64,000 nucleotides of DNA from Sphagnum compactum (lineage: Eukaryota; Bryophyta; Sphagnopsida; Sphagnales): positions 8,772,157 through 8,836,156 of the forward strand of contig OZ234503.1 of NCBI GenBank assembly GCA_965153455.1, given 5' to 3'. How positions within the stretch are numbered: the stretch's first letter is position 1; each line of letters begins with the position of its first letter. The position numbers were made by a program, and so were the translations under genes. This document shows positions 48,001 to 59,290 of this stretch, one piece after another. The notes under the pieces were generated by a model. The model was not told the DNA's origin. It searched no databases and worked only from the letters and a program-made list of their open reading frames with translations.

Positions 48001-49176
48001 CCTTTTCTAGGAGGGATGGCACTCATGGATATAAGATGCCTTCCAAATACACTAAGAAATTTCTCCCAGTTCTTTTCCGTCTTTACATCAAAGCTCAGAA
48101 AACAAATACTATGAATCTGTTGAGTTCAATTCTTAGTTTAGTAAGGAAAAAAATGAATGTTGGATACCAAATTTCACAGAGTTCAAATATTCCTGATTGT
48201 CCCAAATTTGTGCAGCTCAAATCCATTCTAATTCAATCTAACTCCTTATTAACACATTGCCCATCATTAAGCAAAAGAGTAACATTTCTGGGTAGGAATA
48301 CAATAACAATACCTTAAATGCTTGTTCCTTTTTGTTGTACATGGCCTTCCTTTCCTCTACTAATGGGTGAAGAAAAAAAACCAATCAGCTACATACCTGA
48401 CCTTCTTCCTGACTCCCAAATCTCAACTTCTTCAAGTCGCTGAATCCAATTCTTTTTCTTTTTCTGTCTTGGGCACTTTGAGATGGACAATTGGAGCTTT
48501 GGTCCATGCCGGTAATCCACTCTAAAGATGACGGTTATGAGTATGTTGAATGATGATGTTGTCTTTGATGATGTCTTTGATTCTTGAGTAGTAGTGTTTC
48601 TTGTGCTGAGTTGGTGCTTGTGCATCAAGCAGCTCTCTAGACTCTCTCTCTCTCTCTCTCTCTCTCAGAGTTGGCTATGGTTGTGAGTGAAAAAGGTTGG
48701 TATGGCTTGTTGTACTGGTACTACTCTGTTGCAAGTTTTGGTGGCCATGTCTATTTGAGAAACCTGGGTTGTGTGAGAATCTGGAAATCTAGCTGTGTTG
48801 GGTGTTCTGGGTTCTTCGAAAAAATTCCACTTACAGTGAGGTTTCAATATGTTTTAGTGACATTGAGCTCCAAGCAGATGATCACCAGTTTCGTGACTTG
48901 GGTTGAGAACTGTGATGATTGTTGATGATCATGGGATCCAACAACAGAGCCAGCTTCAAGGGGAGCTTAAATTGAGAGAAGCTCCCCAATTAGGTTTGTG
49001 TCATGGAAGCTCCATTATGGTTCAACTCAACTTGTGAGCTTCAGAGAACTACTATGCTGCTGGTACTTGACATTGTTGGAGACACAAGAAGAGTTCAAGT
49101 GCTCTCAGAGCTTCCAGAGCTAAATTGTTTGTGCCATCACTGATGGGAGAGGGGGGATGAAGACTTATACCAGAGC
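45005..49176. other. Intergenic region and 3' flank of the RopGAP gene
   Basis: No confident gene. Features seen: a related phrase (gtgtaaatgaaaaagtaa) at 45027 and again near 45133, a TA run at 45400-45413, a CT microsatellite at about 48641-48666, and a 105-codon + strand ORF at 46712-47026 starting MMTSCPLSQSRTDL (Ser/Gln-rich, no recognised domain, also partly open on the other strand). The probable RopGAP 3' untranslated region is near 48.9-49.18 kb. Confidence 0.45.
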
Positions 49177-51465
49177 TCATGAGGAGTTGTTCTCAATCAT
49201 GACACAATTGAAGACTTCACTGGCAAGATTCTTGACCCCAGGACATGAATGTTCCTTAGACTCTTCATGGTGAGCAGCAGCAGCAGCATGATTACAGTGC
49301 TCTGAAACCTTGACATACTCCTGAAATTCAGTAGCAGTAATATTTTCTGGTGATGAAAGAGGTGAGGTGGTGCTCTCTGGACTCTGTAACGTGGCTCGCC
49401 GCTGCTTTAATGTGTGAATGATCAATGTGTTCAAAAGATTCATCACTTGCACAACATGCATGAGAGCTGTAAGAGGATCTGTCATCTGCAACACAAAGGA
49501 AGGAAAACATACATCTGAAAAACATGGCCATTGCCCTTCACACAGTATGCAAAGATGATCTGTGATTGAGAGACACAGAGAGAGAGAATAGTCTAAAATT
49601 GTTTACCCTGGTCATATTGGGGGCAAAGATTGTAGCAATGCTGCGGGCATTCATCTTGTTGGAGGGTTCTTCTTCAGCAACATCAGCCATGAGATTCAAA
49701 GCCCAGTCAAGCAGTGCAGCCTCTGTGGAAGGGAGTTGCTTTATAAGGGCAAGCGTTTCCTTCTCACCACGGCATCTCAGCACTGCCTCTGGACTCAATT
49801 CATCCAACACACCCTTTGGAAGCTCCCTGAACCATGTCTGCCATCCCCACACCCAAAAACCAAACCCCTCCAAATTTTCAGTTCAAAAAACCTCAGGAAA
49901 CACAAAACCCTAACAAAAACAAGGCTGAGAAGCTCAAGAAATGGAAAACCTCAAAAAAGCAAGACCCAATCTAACCTCAGGAAATGGAAAACCTGACAAA
50001 AAAAAGATCCACTCTAAGCTCAAGACAGACCTTGATATCCATCACAGATTCAAAACCTTTCCCCATTTTGATCTTGAGAAAACCCTAAATGAAACCCTAA
50101 ATGTTTTCTTGAGACAACGGAGCTTTGATCAAAAGATCGCTCTTTGGGAATCACAATCTGAGGAGAAAGAGAGAGACAACCATATCAATGAAGAAAATGG
50201 GTGAGAGAGACAGAGAGAAACAGAGAGGCAGAGAGACAGAGAGACAGAGAGAGACTGACTTTGATGAGGCTGGCCAGTGCATGAACGTCAATCTCATCAC
50301 TGGGGACAATCCCCTTATTCAACTGCTCCCGAACAAAACCTTCATGGCCGTTTTCGGGATTGATCCTGAAAATGCCTTCAACCTGCAAACATGATCACAA
50401 TGTAAACATTCCAGTGCAGTAGGAGAGGAAGATTCTATTCTTTCAAGGAAGAGATGTTCATGCAAGAAAGAACACATGAAGACTTAGGATTCTTGGGTAA
50501 AAAACTGCTGCAATCAGTCCTGAGTAACATCGAGGAGGATTTGAAGAATTTATCTTGGAAAACCCACCCACGTATGTATGTACCTTGAGGCCTCCTTTCT
50601 CGTACAGACGTTTCTGTAAGCGGAGAAGAAGGGTGGGGACCATGTTTCCTTGCAAGTCATACGAGCATTGCATCGATTCTGCTGACACTCCGAAAACGCT
50701 TTGGCTGCCACAAATATGATGTGATCAGCATGTGGATCTCAGCAACCCCATTGTAAAAGACAAATTACCACTCCTCCCACAGCGCAGTATTGCAATTCAG
50801 GAACAAAACACACACACTTGTAAGCAAAAACAATCAGCAAAACAGCAAAGGACGGATCACTAGGGAGACTGGAGAACAAGCCAGGCAGTGTTGTTGCTGC
50901 ACCTAGCACTCGGAGTTGGGCAAGGAACCTCATTCTCGTACTCTTGAGGCAATCCTTGGAATCCATTGCATCGATCAAAGGTCACGTGAGCAATATGCTC
51001 AACATCTGTGGGCCAACCTATATCCATGATGTCTAGAGGACGTCTAGCTATTTGTTTCAATGTTTCTCTCAGCATCTTCTTCTTCTTTTCTTCTTCCTCT
51101 TGCAGCAGCTGAGCTCCCACAGCTTCCTCCTCAGATTCCTGTTTCTCTAGCTTCTGTGCAGACGCAACAACAGCTTGACAGGTGAGGAAAGATTTGCTGC
51201 TAGTAACTGTGACTAACAGCAACTCTGCCACTTGCACGGATAGTTGGCATCCTGTTGCTGCTGCTGCTGCTGCTGCTTCTTCATTTCTCTGCCTAGTGTT
51301 ACCGCCAAACAGATCCTCCTCGATTTCATGTGGCCTGATCAAGCTGCTGCTACAGTAATCCTGATCCTGGTCCTCCTGGGTCTCACAGCAGATGTTGTTT
51401 TCAGATAATAACTGCTGCTGCAGGGAGCTGCTACGTTGATTTGTTCCCAGGGCTAGTGCAGTCAT
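49177..51465 (-). CDS. Rho/ROP GTPase-activating protein with CRIB motif (RopGAP)
   Basis: Complete gene. Exons 50903-51465, 50584-50704, 50260-50382, 49607-49837 and 49177-49485 join to 1347 nt, 448 aa. Residues about 147-187 hold a plant CRIB motif (IGWPTDVEHIAHVTFDRCNG) that binds active ROP GTPase. Residues about 190-375 form the RhoGAP domain: VFGVSAESMQCSYD, VEGIFRI with catalytic arginine finger R234, LIK|TWFRELPKGVLDELSP, TEAALLDWALNLMADV, NKMNARSIATIFAPNMT and DPLTALMHVVQVMN. It speeds GTP hydrolysis on ROP GTPases at the plasma membrane, restricting polar growth signalling (family knowledge). The N-terminal 140 residues are low-complexity, with a seven-Ala run coded by a CTG/CAG-type repeat and an acidic-then-Lys segment. 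The C-terminus is His/Ala/Ser-rich. A perfect palindrome lies just upstream of the ATG. Confidence 0.95.
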
Positions 51466-51471
51466 GATCGA

Positions 51472-51489
51472 GCCTGTAGTACTACAGGC
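51472..51489 (-). promoter_or_regulatory. Perfect 18-bp palindrome 6 nt upstream of the RopGAP start codon
   Basis: gcctgtagtactacaggc is its own reverse complement. In the mRNA it can form a 7-bp stem with a GUAC loop ending six nucleotides before the AUG, a position where structure can affect initiation. It could equally be a dimeric protein site in DNA. Function not shown. Confidence 0.5.
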
Positions 51490-52264
51490 CCGGAAGAAGA
51501 CGAAGAAGAAGAATTCACAGTTACAGCTATACAGTTACTTCTTATGATCATCACAACTACTGTAGTAGTAATTCTTTGATGCAGCAGCAGCTTCTGATCT
51601 CTGCAGTGCCGGATCAGTCCAGGCCTTGCAGCTGGAAACTCTGATCAGGTCAGATCATGCTGCTTGTTGATATTGCTCTTGACAGAGCTCATTCCTTCAG
51701 CCAGCTCCTGCAGCCAGCCAGCCATTAGAGCATGATAGCAGAAAACCCATTCAGCTAAATCACCATCATCATCAACATCATCATACACCTGCAATAAATT
51801 ATATATATATATATATATATATGATGACAGAGAGATTGTGCAGAGCTTCTTCAGTTTTGTTGTGCACAATATGGATTTTTGCAAAACCAAAATTTTACTA
51901 GAGACACTTGAACTCTTGATCCCGGCCTGGCTAAAAAGACTTGACAACACTTGAGACTAGTCGTCCCCATGATCTGTCTTGTCTATATTCCTGCGCCCTT
52001 CTACACAAAACTCCAACATGATACTAGAACTGCTCCTCATCACTAACCTTTCTTTCTAAGGAAGCTTGCAAAATTCTGTTGGGTTGTCAGTGCAGATGAA
52101 CCTCTGGTCTGATCCAGCTCATGGTTTTGCACTTGTTGCTAAAACATGGTTCTTTGATCCAGGAGTGAACAGCACTACAATGCAAACCATTTCCTCCAGA
52201 GATTTGAATGAAATGTTGTTTTGTTGGTCCCCAAAAGAACCAATTTGGTGCCCCTTTTAAAAAC
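51490..52264. other. 5' flank of the RopGAP gene
   Basis: Probable 5' untranslated and promoter DNA (gaagaagacgaagaagaag run near 51495). It contains a (TA)n microsatellite at about 51799-51822. No coding exon is recognised. Confidence 0.5.
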
Positions 52265-52548
52265 ATTACAAAGTATCTTAAGGCAAAAGTAGAATTATGG
52301 AAATTCAAATATTTCACCATGCAAAAAATGTAGTCTCTAAAAATTCCTCTAAAAGAAATCAAAATCCTTCAAGATATCATAACTCTATTTTATAACTAAT
52401 CTCAAGTTTCAACACAAGCCAAAATATCATCCTTCAAAAATCCTCATATAAAAATAGACCTACTACCTAGGGGCCAAAATCCCTTAAGCTACTATATACT
52501 CTATAATGAATCTAAACACAATATCCTTGCCTTGGTAGGCAAGGCCAC
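52265..52548 (-). repeat. Dispersed repeat family A, copy 2
   Basis: Inverted relative to the copy at 34541-34816. Ends with the same hairpin element (ccttgccttggtaggcaagg) on the right and attacaaagtatcttaagg on the left. The internal match is good, with short indels. Non-coding. Confidence 0.75.
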
Positions 52549-55500
52549 CAAAAGAGGGGACCTAATATATACTATGTGTAACAAAAATTGTCCTTTTCAA
52601 AGGGTGTGAAACAACTTGGGTCTAGCAATTCAAGTTTTTTTAATTTCCAAAACAACTATGCAAATCCAAAAATGAAAATTGCCATGTAAATTGCAAAACC
52701 CAAGATAAAAGTTGCAAAACCCAAGATGAAAATTGCACACTAAGTCATTTCACCCAATTGAATAAATAAATAAATCATAGTTTAAATATTTCTTTACGAG
52801 GTAAGCAGATTATTTTTTTGAGAGGCATAATTCTTTTTTTCACACTCACCCCCAATTTTTTTTAAAAAAATCTTAGGCAATCAAATCTATTTGCAAAAAG
52901 ATTAGAGACATTGAAAAATAAATTTTCAAATTAATAAAGATACCCAAAAGGTGGCTTTTTGTGATTACTTTAGCTATCTGAATAGATTAGGCATTCATTG
53001 ATCACATGGTCCATGGTATATGGTATTACATAGGTCACATATAAGGAGCCGTTTTTTGACACCCACAAATTCTCAAATTGAGCAGCTATCTCAAAAGATC
53101 AGGCGTGTGCATGTTGTTCTAAACACATTAGACAAAAAAGCATGCAGTTATGCACCCATTTCTTAACCAAGGGTAATGCCTGGAGCAATAGGTAGGTATT
53201 GCAGCGATATATAGTTTCATGAGCACCAAATCTAGAGCTCACTAGCACAAGCTGTCTGGAAAGACATGGGACATACCTTGGAAATTATATAGATAAAATG
53301 GCCGTTTCTTTTCCCCCCCTTGACACTCTTAAGTCAATGTAACTTGTGTAACTTGTGTATAGTAAACATACATTGAAAAATTATATGTGCAACTGTAGCA
53401 ATGTTGACTTTGTACTAATTTGATAGCCGTCAAAAGAGCAGCCAAACTAAAACAAACACACAAAAGAAAGAAGACCATGTTGATGAGAAGTGTGGTGCAA
53501 TACTACTTACTATACACACTAAATAGCACCATCATATAGATGGTCATAACTCCTGACACCTTGAGACCTTTAAAGTAGCACAAGCCTTACCATCAATCTG
53601 TGATAATTTTTCATAAATCCTTGTACTTGTTTAATGTGATGAATAGGCTACATGCAAAAACCCATCATGGTTAAGATGCAGAAATTTATTATTAATTGGA
53701 AGCTTTTTTTTTGGGTCTGTCTTTCTCAGAGTATTTAGGTTTTCTTTTTTTCAAAATGCAACCCAACCCTCTTTTCCTCACAATTTACTCAGGTCTTGGC
53801 AGTGCCCATTCTCAAACACATTAGTAATGGGCAGCATGGTTTTTTTTTTTGGGGGGGTGGTGAAATTTTGTTCAGAAAGTGGAAAAAAAAAAGGGAGAAA
53901 ATTTTGTGACGCAGCAGTCCATAAGACAATTTAGCAAAATTTGGCTATTAAAAAATATATAAGTACAAAAATTCAAACATCATTCCATCTGTTGGAGTTT
54001 GGAACTTGATGTGGGATGTGTCGATTTTTTGTTTAATTCATTTCTTTTTCAAAATTAGGCAATCATAAACCCCCAAAAAAACACTCTCTTTTGCAATTGG
54101 AAAAAAAAATGGCCAAAATGTAAATACTGGAGCCAAGACCATGTGCCAAATGAAAACCCATGATACCTATTCTCTTGTACTATTGCAGCTTGACCCATTA
54201 CACAAATTTGCTGAAATGTGTTACAAAAGTATACACAATCTTGGGTATAGCAAAATTCTTTGCTTTTTTTGTACATTTTTGGTAAACATGTATTTGAATT
54301 ATGGATGGTGAACTGAACTATATACCCTTTTTTATTCTTAAGAGTTGGGGAGATTCATACACGAATTGCTTGCATCCTTTTTCAAACTAGGAAGTAGTAG
54401 ATAGTATAAAATTCACCCAAGAGGTAAAATGTGAGGAGAGAAGAAGAGAAGAGAGGGAGAGAAGGAGGCTTGAAAATTCTTGCCAGCCCTATTATTATTA
54501 ACTAATGAATTCTCTTTTACTGAATAGACTTTGTCTCTCCACAAAAGACCAAAAAAGATGGGCATATATATCTAAGTAGCGAACTTCACGTACCAGCTGC
54601 CGGCCGCTCCCTCGAGCTCTTTTGTGTATGGTCCCCATGAGGAGTAAATGCAACGAAATGAGGACGACAAGTCTTAGATCCCACACATGAATCACCAGAA
54701 AACGGATTGTTGAAAGAAGAGAACCCCAAGCACCAACGCCAGAAATACACATGTGCACTGCTGGCTGGCTAGCTTATAAGCTGGTTGGTTTTATCATCAC
54801 GGAATTGTTGAGAAAAGCGGTAAAATTGCTGTGGGTCCGTCAGTAGTCATTGAGAGGAGAGCAATCGAGTGAGAAGAGTGTCTTGTCTCTCTCTCCCTAG
54901 AACTCTCCTTCTTCTCCTTCTCCTTCTTCTTCGTCGTCTTCTTCTTCAGGCTGCAACAAGCTCGTCTCTCTCTTCTTTCCTTCTTTCCTTCCTTTCTTCC
55001 TCCGCTACCACCGATTCGGACACCGGCGCACAAATTAACAACCGCGCATAGCGGCTTCACTAACGACAAAAACTCTTCATCCATTGATTCATCCACAAAA
55101 CTGACACTTGCTTATTGTTTCCATCCACTTTTTCCGTGCACAAGTTTCTCTATAACTAACTCTACACCTCATCTGACTCTCGTTTCTCACAGATGGCTTG
55201 CTGTCCTGGATTGTACAACAGGGGAGTACATGGATGAAAATTATTCTCGTGGATGAGAAATTTCCTCTTGTTATACCTACCTATCCTTGGTAGGTCTCCA
55301 CTTTGTAGGAATATAATAATAGGTTCCGAAGTTTTTGGGTGGGTGGGTGTGTGGGTGGGTGGGGTTGGCGACTGGGGACTGAATTTTTTTTTAATAAATA
55401 TTTAGAGTGGCAAATTAGTTTTTAGCCATTCAAATTTCCCATTAGCCTTTATTTTGGACAATCGCCTAAAATGGAGGTTTTTAAACAGGGAGTTTACCAA

Positions 55501-55904
55501 GTCCAAACTAAATGCTAACACTGGTGGTTACCTACTACCTGCAACTTCTTCTTGAGGGAGGGCCTCTTAATGTCTATATTTAACCCAGGAAGTTAAATTT
55601 GGACTCAGAGACCCTGATTTAGAATTAGGACAAGAGAACCCTAGTTACAAAGCTTTAGAAGCAACCCCCAAGACAAATAGGGGTTTTACTTTTTACAACG
55701 GGTGGGTGGCTGTCGGTTATGTTTTTTTGGTCAAATATCCGCATGCATAGTGGTGAAACACGCATGAGATCATCACATCCAGAAGTTGTTAGACGTTTAC
55801 TACTCGACCCTATCCCTAATCGATGGAGATCAATTGAATTCCTAACCCTACTGGAGTCATATCTGTATGTCATCTATATTCACTTGTTCAAGTTGCAAGG
55901 TGTT
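52549..55904. other. Intergenic region, no gene recognised
   Basis: AT-rich to 54.4 kb. From 54.6 to 55.1 kb it is GC-richer with a long CT-rich tract (54885-55010), read on the - strand as a Lys/Glu/Arg-rich ORF (54797-55096) that I judge low-complexity. A GGGT run at 55337-55364 could form a G-quadruplex. The left end of a degenerate gypsy LTR may lie somewhere in 55.4-55.9 kb. Confidence 0.45.
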
Positions 55905-56258
55905 GTGACGTGTAGTGTCGTGACGTACGGTGTCGTAAGGGTGTAAATCCATAGTAAACTCTATTAAACAAAAAGACTAAAACCAGTCAAAAGTAGAAAC
56001 TAATCAACCAAAAAGATATGCACGCACATATAAATACAATGCACAAGAGGAGGCTGAAATGAAATTCTCATGTATGTTATCGTGACGTGTAGTGTCATGA
56101 CATACGGTGTCATAAGGGTGTAAATCCATAGTAAACTCTACTAAACAAAAAGACTAAAACCAGTCAAAGGTAGAAACTAATCAACCAAAAAGATATGCAC
56201 GCACATATATATACAATGCATAAGAGGAGGCTAAGATGAAATTTTCATGTACCCCCCC
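55905..56258 (-). repeat. Two-copy 177-bp tandem repeat at the 3' end of the gypsy element (possible LTR part)
   Basis: Units 55905-56081 and 56082-56258 are about 93-95% identical. On the element's strand they start TACATGA(g/a)AATTTCAT directly after a G-rich, polypurine-like tract (56251-56264), contain a TATA-like run, and end with alternating ACGTCAC/ATGTCATGACA motifs. The position just downstream of pol and the polypurine tract suggests the U3 part of a 3' LTR with an internal duplication. No 5' LTR remains for comparison. Confidence 0.6.
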
Positions 56259-59200
56259 CCCAAACCTGAGCCGAGAAAAATGTGGCATGGTCTGAGTAGA
56301 AGTCAAGGTGCCGTAGGAGAACATGATGAACACTACCAAATGCCAACGGGAACTTGAGTGAGCTCCGGCTTGAAGTAAAATAGATGGTATCCACCATTAC
56401 AATTATCGCAAAACAGCATCTGATCAGCATTGTCTGTCCTTTGACATACCTGACATGGATAGTCAAGTGGAGGGGTCCAAGTTGACGTGATGATGGTAGG
56501 ATCGAAGTTCGACAGATGGCAGGGCGCATAAATTTTGGAGTGATCCTGAATTATGCGTCCATTAGCTCCTTGTAACTCCAACACACCTGAAGGCCTAATC
56601 ACTTTAATCCTCAAGATAGTGCGACCGGAAGAAATGTCTAAAGTATCATTAGGTTGCTGTTGGAGACACACAAAATCACCAACATCAAATTGTCTCACCT
56701 TAGGTTTGTAACTGTCACCTTGTGTGTGTGCATACCGTAAGGTGTCTTGATGTTGTGCAATGGACAAGTTCTCCATGGCCATGGGCATAACCCTTTTAAA
56801 TAGAGCAGCCTTCTCTGCGATGACCCTAGCCCAAGTGGCTAGGGAGTCCAAGTCCACAACCTGGTCCATTTGAGCAGTAATGGAAGAGGGTGAAATGGGA
56901 TGTCTCCCAAAAAGTAGAAAATAAGGAGAGAAATGAGACAAAGAAGCATGTTTGGACATCTTGTAACCCATGGCGATGTAAGGTAGGGCCAAGTCCCAAT
57001 CCTCTTTGTTCCTAGTGAGGCAAATCTTCTGCATTCCCTTCTTGCATGTCTGAACCATCCTCTCTGCAAGGCCATCAACTTGGGGATGATCCCTTAAAGT
57101 CTAGCGATGGTCAATGAGAGCATGATCAAGTAGGTCTTGGAATTCTCCTTTGAATTCTGATCCTTGATCAGTAAGGCACTTAGCACAAGCCCCAAACCTA
57201 CTTAGAACCTATTGCAAGAAAGCCTGGCTGGTGCTGTGTGATGATTTGTTCGGTAGTGCAACAAGCTCGACCCACTTTGAAAAATGTTCAATCATAATCA
57301 TGATGTAGACATTACCCCTGGAGGTCTGTGGTAACTCTCCAGCTAAATCACATGACTAGCGATAAAACATGCCCTGAATAGGAAGTGGAGAAAGCGTGAG
57401 CTGTCGAGAGGAGAAAGAAGTTCTCACTCTATCACATTGTTCACACCTAGAAATGACGTCTCGGACTTGAGCATACATACCTCTCCAATGGTAATGAGAA
57501 GCGAAAAGGCTACAAGTATGTTTAACTCTAGAGTGTCCAAGCTCCGAGTGTACTTTTTGAATAAGACCAGGCCGTTCATGTGGTGGAGGAACCACTCTGT
57601 CGCCTTATGGTAAACATCGAATGAAGTGATTATCCCTCCATGAGTAGCATTTGGACCGCTGTTGTATGTGATCCCGATGACTCAATGTAACTTGGGGAAG
57701 GTATTCCCCATGCTGAAGAAACCTCAAAGTATCCAAGTCCTCCCATATATCCACAATGGGATGCTCAACCAGGTTACATTGTAGCAATGGAAGATAACTA
57801 GATGCGTTAGATACATGTACTGCCGAAATTTGGTCGAAGTCTTGCCTGGCTTTTGAGAAATCTTCAGAGGTAATGAAGGGTCTCCATGACATGGTATCCA
57901 CATTCTGATGTGTAATACCAGGTCGGTGAATAACCTTGAACTCATACTCCTGAAGTATAAGCGCCCAACGAGCTAACTTACCAGTAAGCTTATCATTGGT
58001 CATCAACCACTTGATAGGCTAGTGGTCGGTATACAAAGTGAAATTGATGCCATAAAGATAGGGCCTGAAATGTATGACGGCCCATACAACAGCAAGGCAT
58101 TCCCCCTCATATGAAGAGTAGGTACTCTCAGCCTTGTTGTTGCTTCGGGATGCATAGGCAATAACATAGTCCTTGCCTTCCTCATCAAGTTGGCCAAAAA
58201 TAGCTCCAATACCAAAAGCACTCAAGTTAGTGTGTAGAATGAAAACATTGCTGAAATCAAGTCTTCTCAGAATGGGGAACTTTGAAAGCTTTTCCTTGAA
58301 TGTGTTGAAAGCTTCCTGAGCCTCATCACTCCATGTCCAAGCAACATCCTTGTTTACCAATGCATAGACAGGATGAACAATAGTATTGAAGTCTTGGACA
58401 TAAATTCTGTAGTAATTACGTAGTCCGATGAAGCTCTTCAAAGTGTGAACATCAGTAGGATTGGGCATCTCCAAAATGGCTACAACTTTGGCCAATGAGC
58501 CAAAATACCATTTGGCAAAATTCTATGTCCAAGGTAGACTACTAAGGTGACAGCAAACTCACATTTTTTAGGATGGATCTTCATATTGACTTCGTGGAGC
58601 CTCTTGAATAACTCCTCAAGATGACCAAAGTGTTCTAGGAGTCCCTTGTTATGCACTTGGACGTCATCTATGTAGCACTTCAGGAAATTTGCCCCTTCGA
58701 GAACCTAGTCCATGACTCGCTGAAAGAAAACAGGTGCATTCTTCAATCCAAAAGGCATCACAAGCCATTGCCACAACTTGTTGCTTCCATGGAATGTCGT
58801 TTTCTTGTGATCCTTCGCAGCAAGCACAATCTGGTTGAAGCCTTGCCTCAGATCCACAATTGTAAAGATGTTTGAGTTTCCAATGTTATCAAACAGTTCT
58901 TCAGGGATGGGCATGGGTACCTATCCTAAGGTGTAATTAGGTTCAAAGGCTTATAATCCCCGCACATCATTTTCTCAGTCCATAATCCAGCTGAATCCTT
59001 CTTTGATGGCATTACTGTAACGGCTGCAAAATCAGAACTTGATGGCTAAATGAGACTAGCCTCATGGAATTCTTTGCATCTTTCATCTACCAATGCCCAT
59101 TCATGCTTGCTCAACCTATGCCTCCTCCAATAGATGGGTGTCTCATCTGTAAGGTCTATAGAGAACTGCATGGTCTTACACCTACCTAAGTCTTTCATTG

Positions 59201-59290
59201 AGAATGCGAACACATCCTCATACTTAATTAGCAAGTCTGTGACCTGGTCTCTCTCCTTCTTGATGAATTGGTTCCCCATAACAAAAAGGT
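56259..59290 (-). mobile_element. Ty3/gypsy retrotransposon pol remnant, 5'-truncated and decayed
   Basis: Read on the - strand, reverse transcriptase comes first: from 59279 the segment before the RT core (DLTDETPIYWRRHRLSKHE), then VDLRQGFNQIVLAAKDHKKT, MPFGLKNAPVFFQRVMD and YIDD at about 58665. RNase H follows near 58495-58000 (ILHTNLSAFGIGA, YSSYEGECLAVVWA, TLYTDH), then the integrase zinc finger (57595-57356: H, H, CEQC), the integrase core (DLAGEL; TDQGSEF; GLAER) and a C-terminal domain ending in a PHD-like finger. Gag and protease are absent. RT-RNaseH-IN order and motifs define Ty3/gypsy. Decay: an in-frame stop after VMD, an RNase H Asp changed to Asn, TAG codons at about 57360 and others in the integrase core, and two frame shifts upstream of 58495. 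Confidence 0.92.
56324..56455 (-). pseudogene. Degenerate PHD finger at the integrase C-terminus
   Basis: Downstream of the integrase, in the same frame, the - strand encodes CQVC, then CDNC, GGYH, then F-K-P-E-L, VPVGIW, a stop codon and CSSC. The spacing is that of a PHD finger (C4-H-C3). The cysteine expected after the histidine is replaced (HLFYF), and the tyrosine between W and the last Cys pair is a TAG stop. So the ancestral element likely carried a complete PHD finger, a chromatin-reading module, which is now broken in this copy. Confidence 0.75.

Noticed and set aside
54797-55096. Lys/Glu-rich - strand ORF of 99 codons
   Set aside because: It is the translation of a CT-rich low-complexity tract; no domain.
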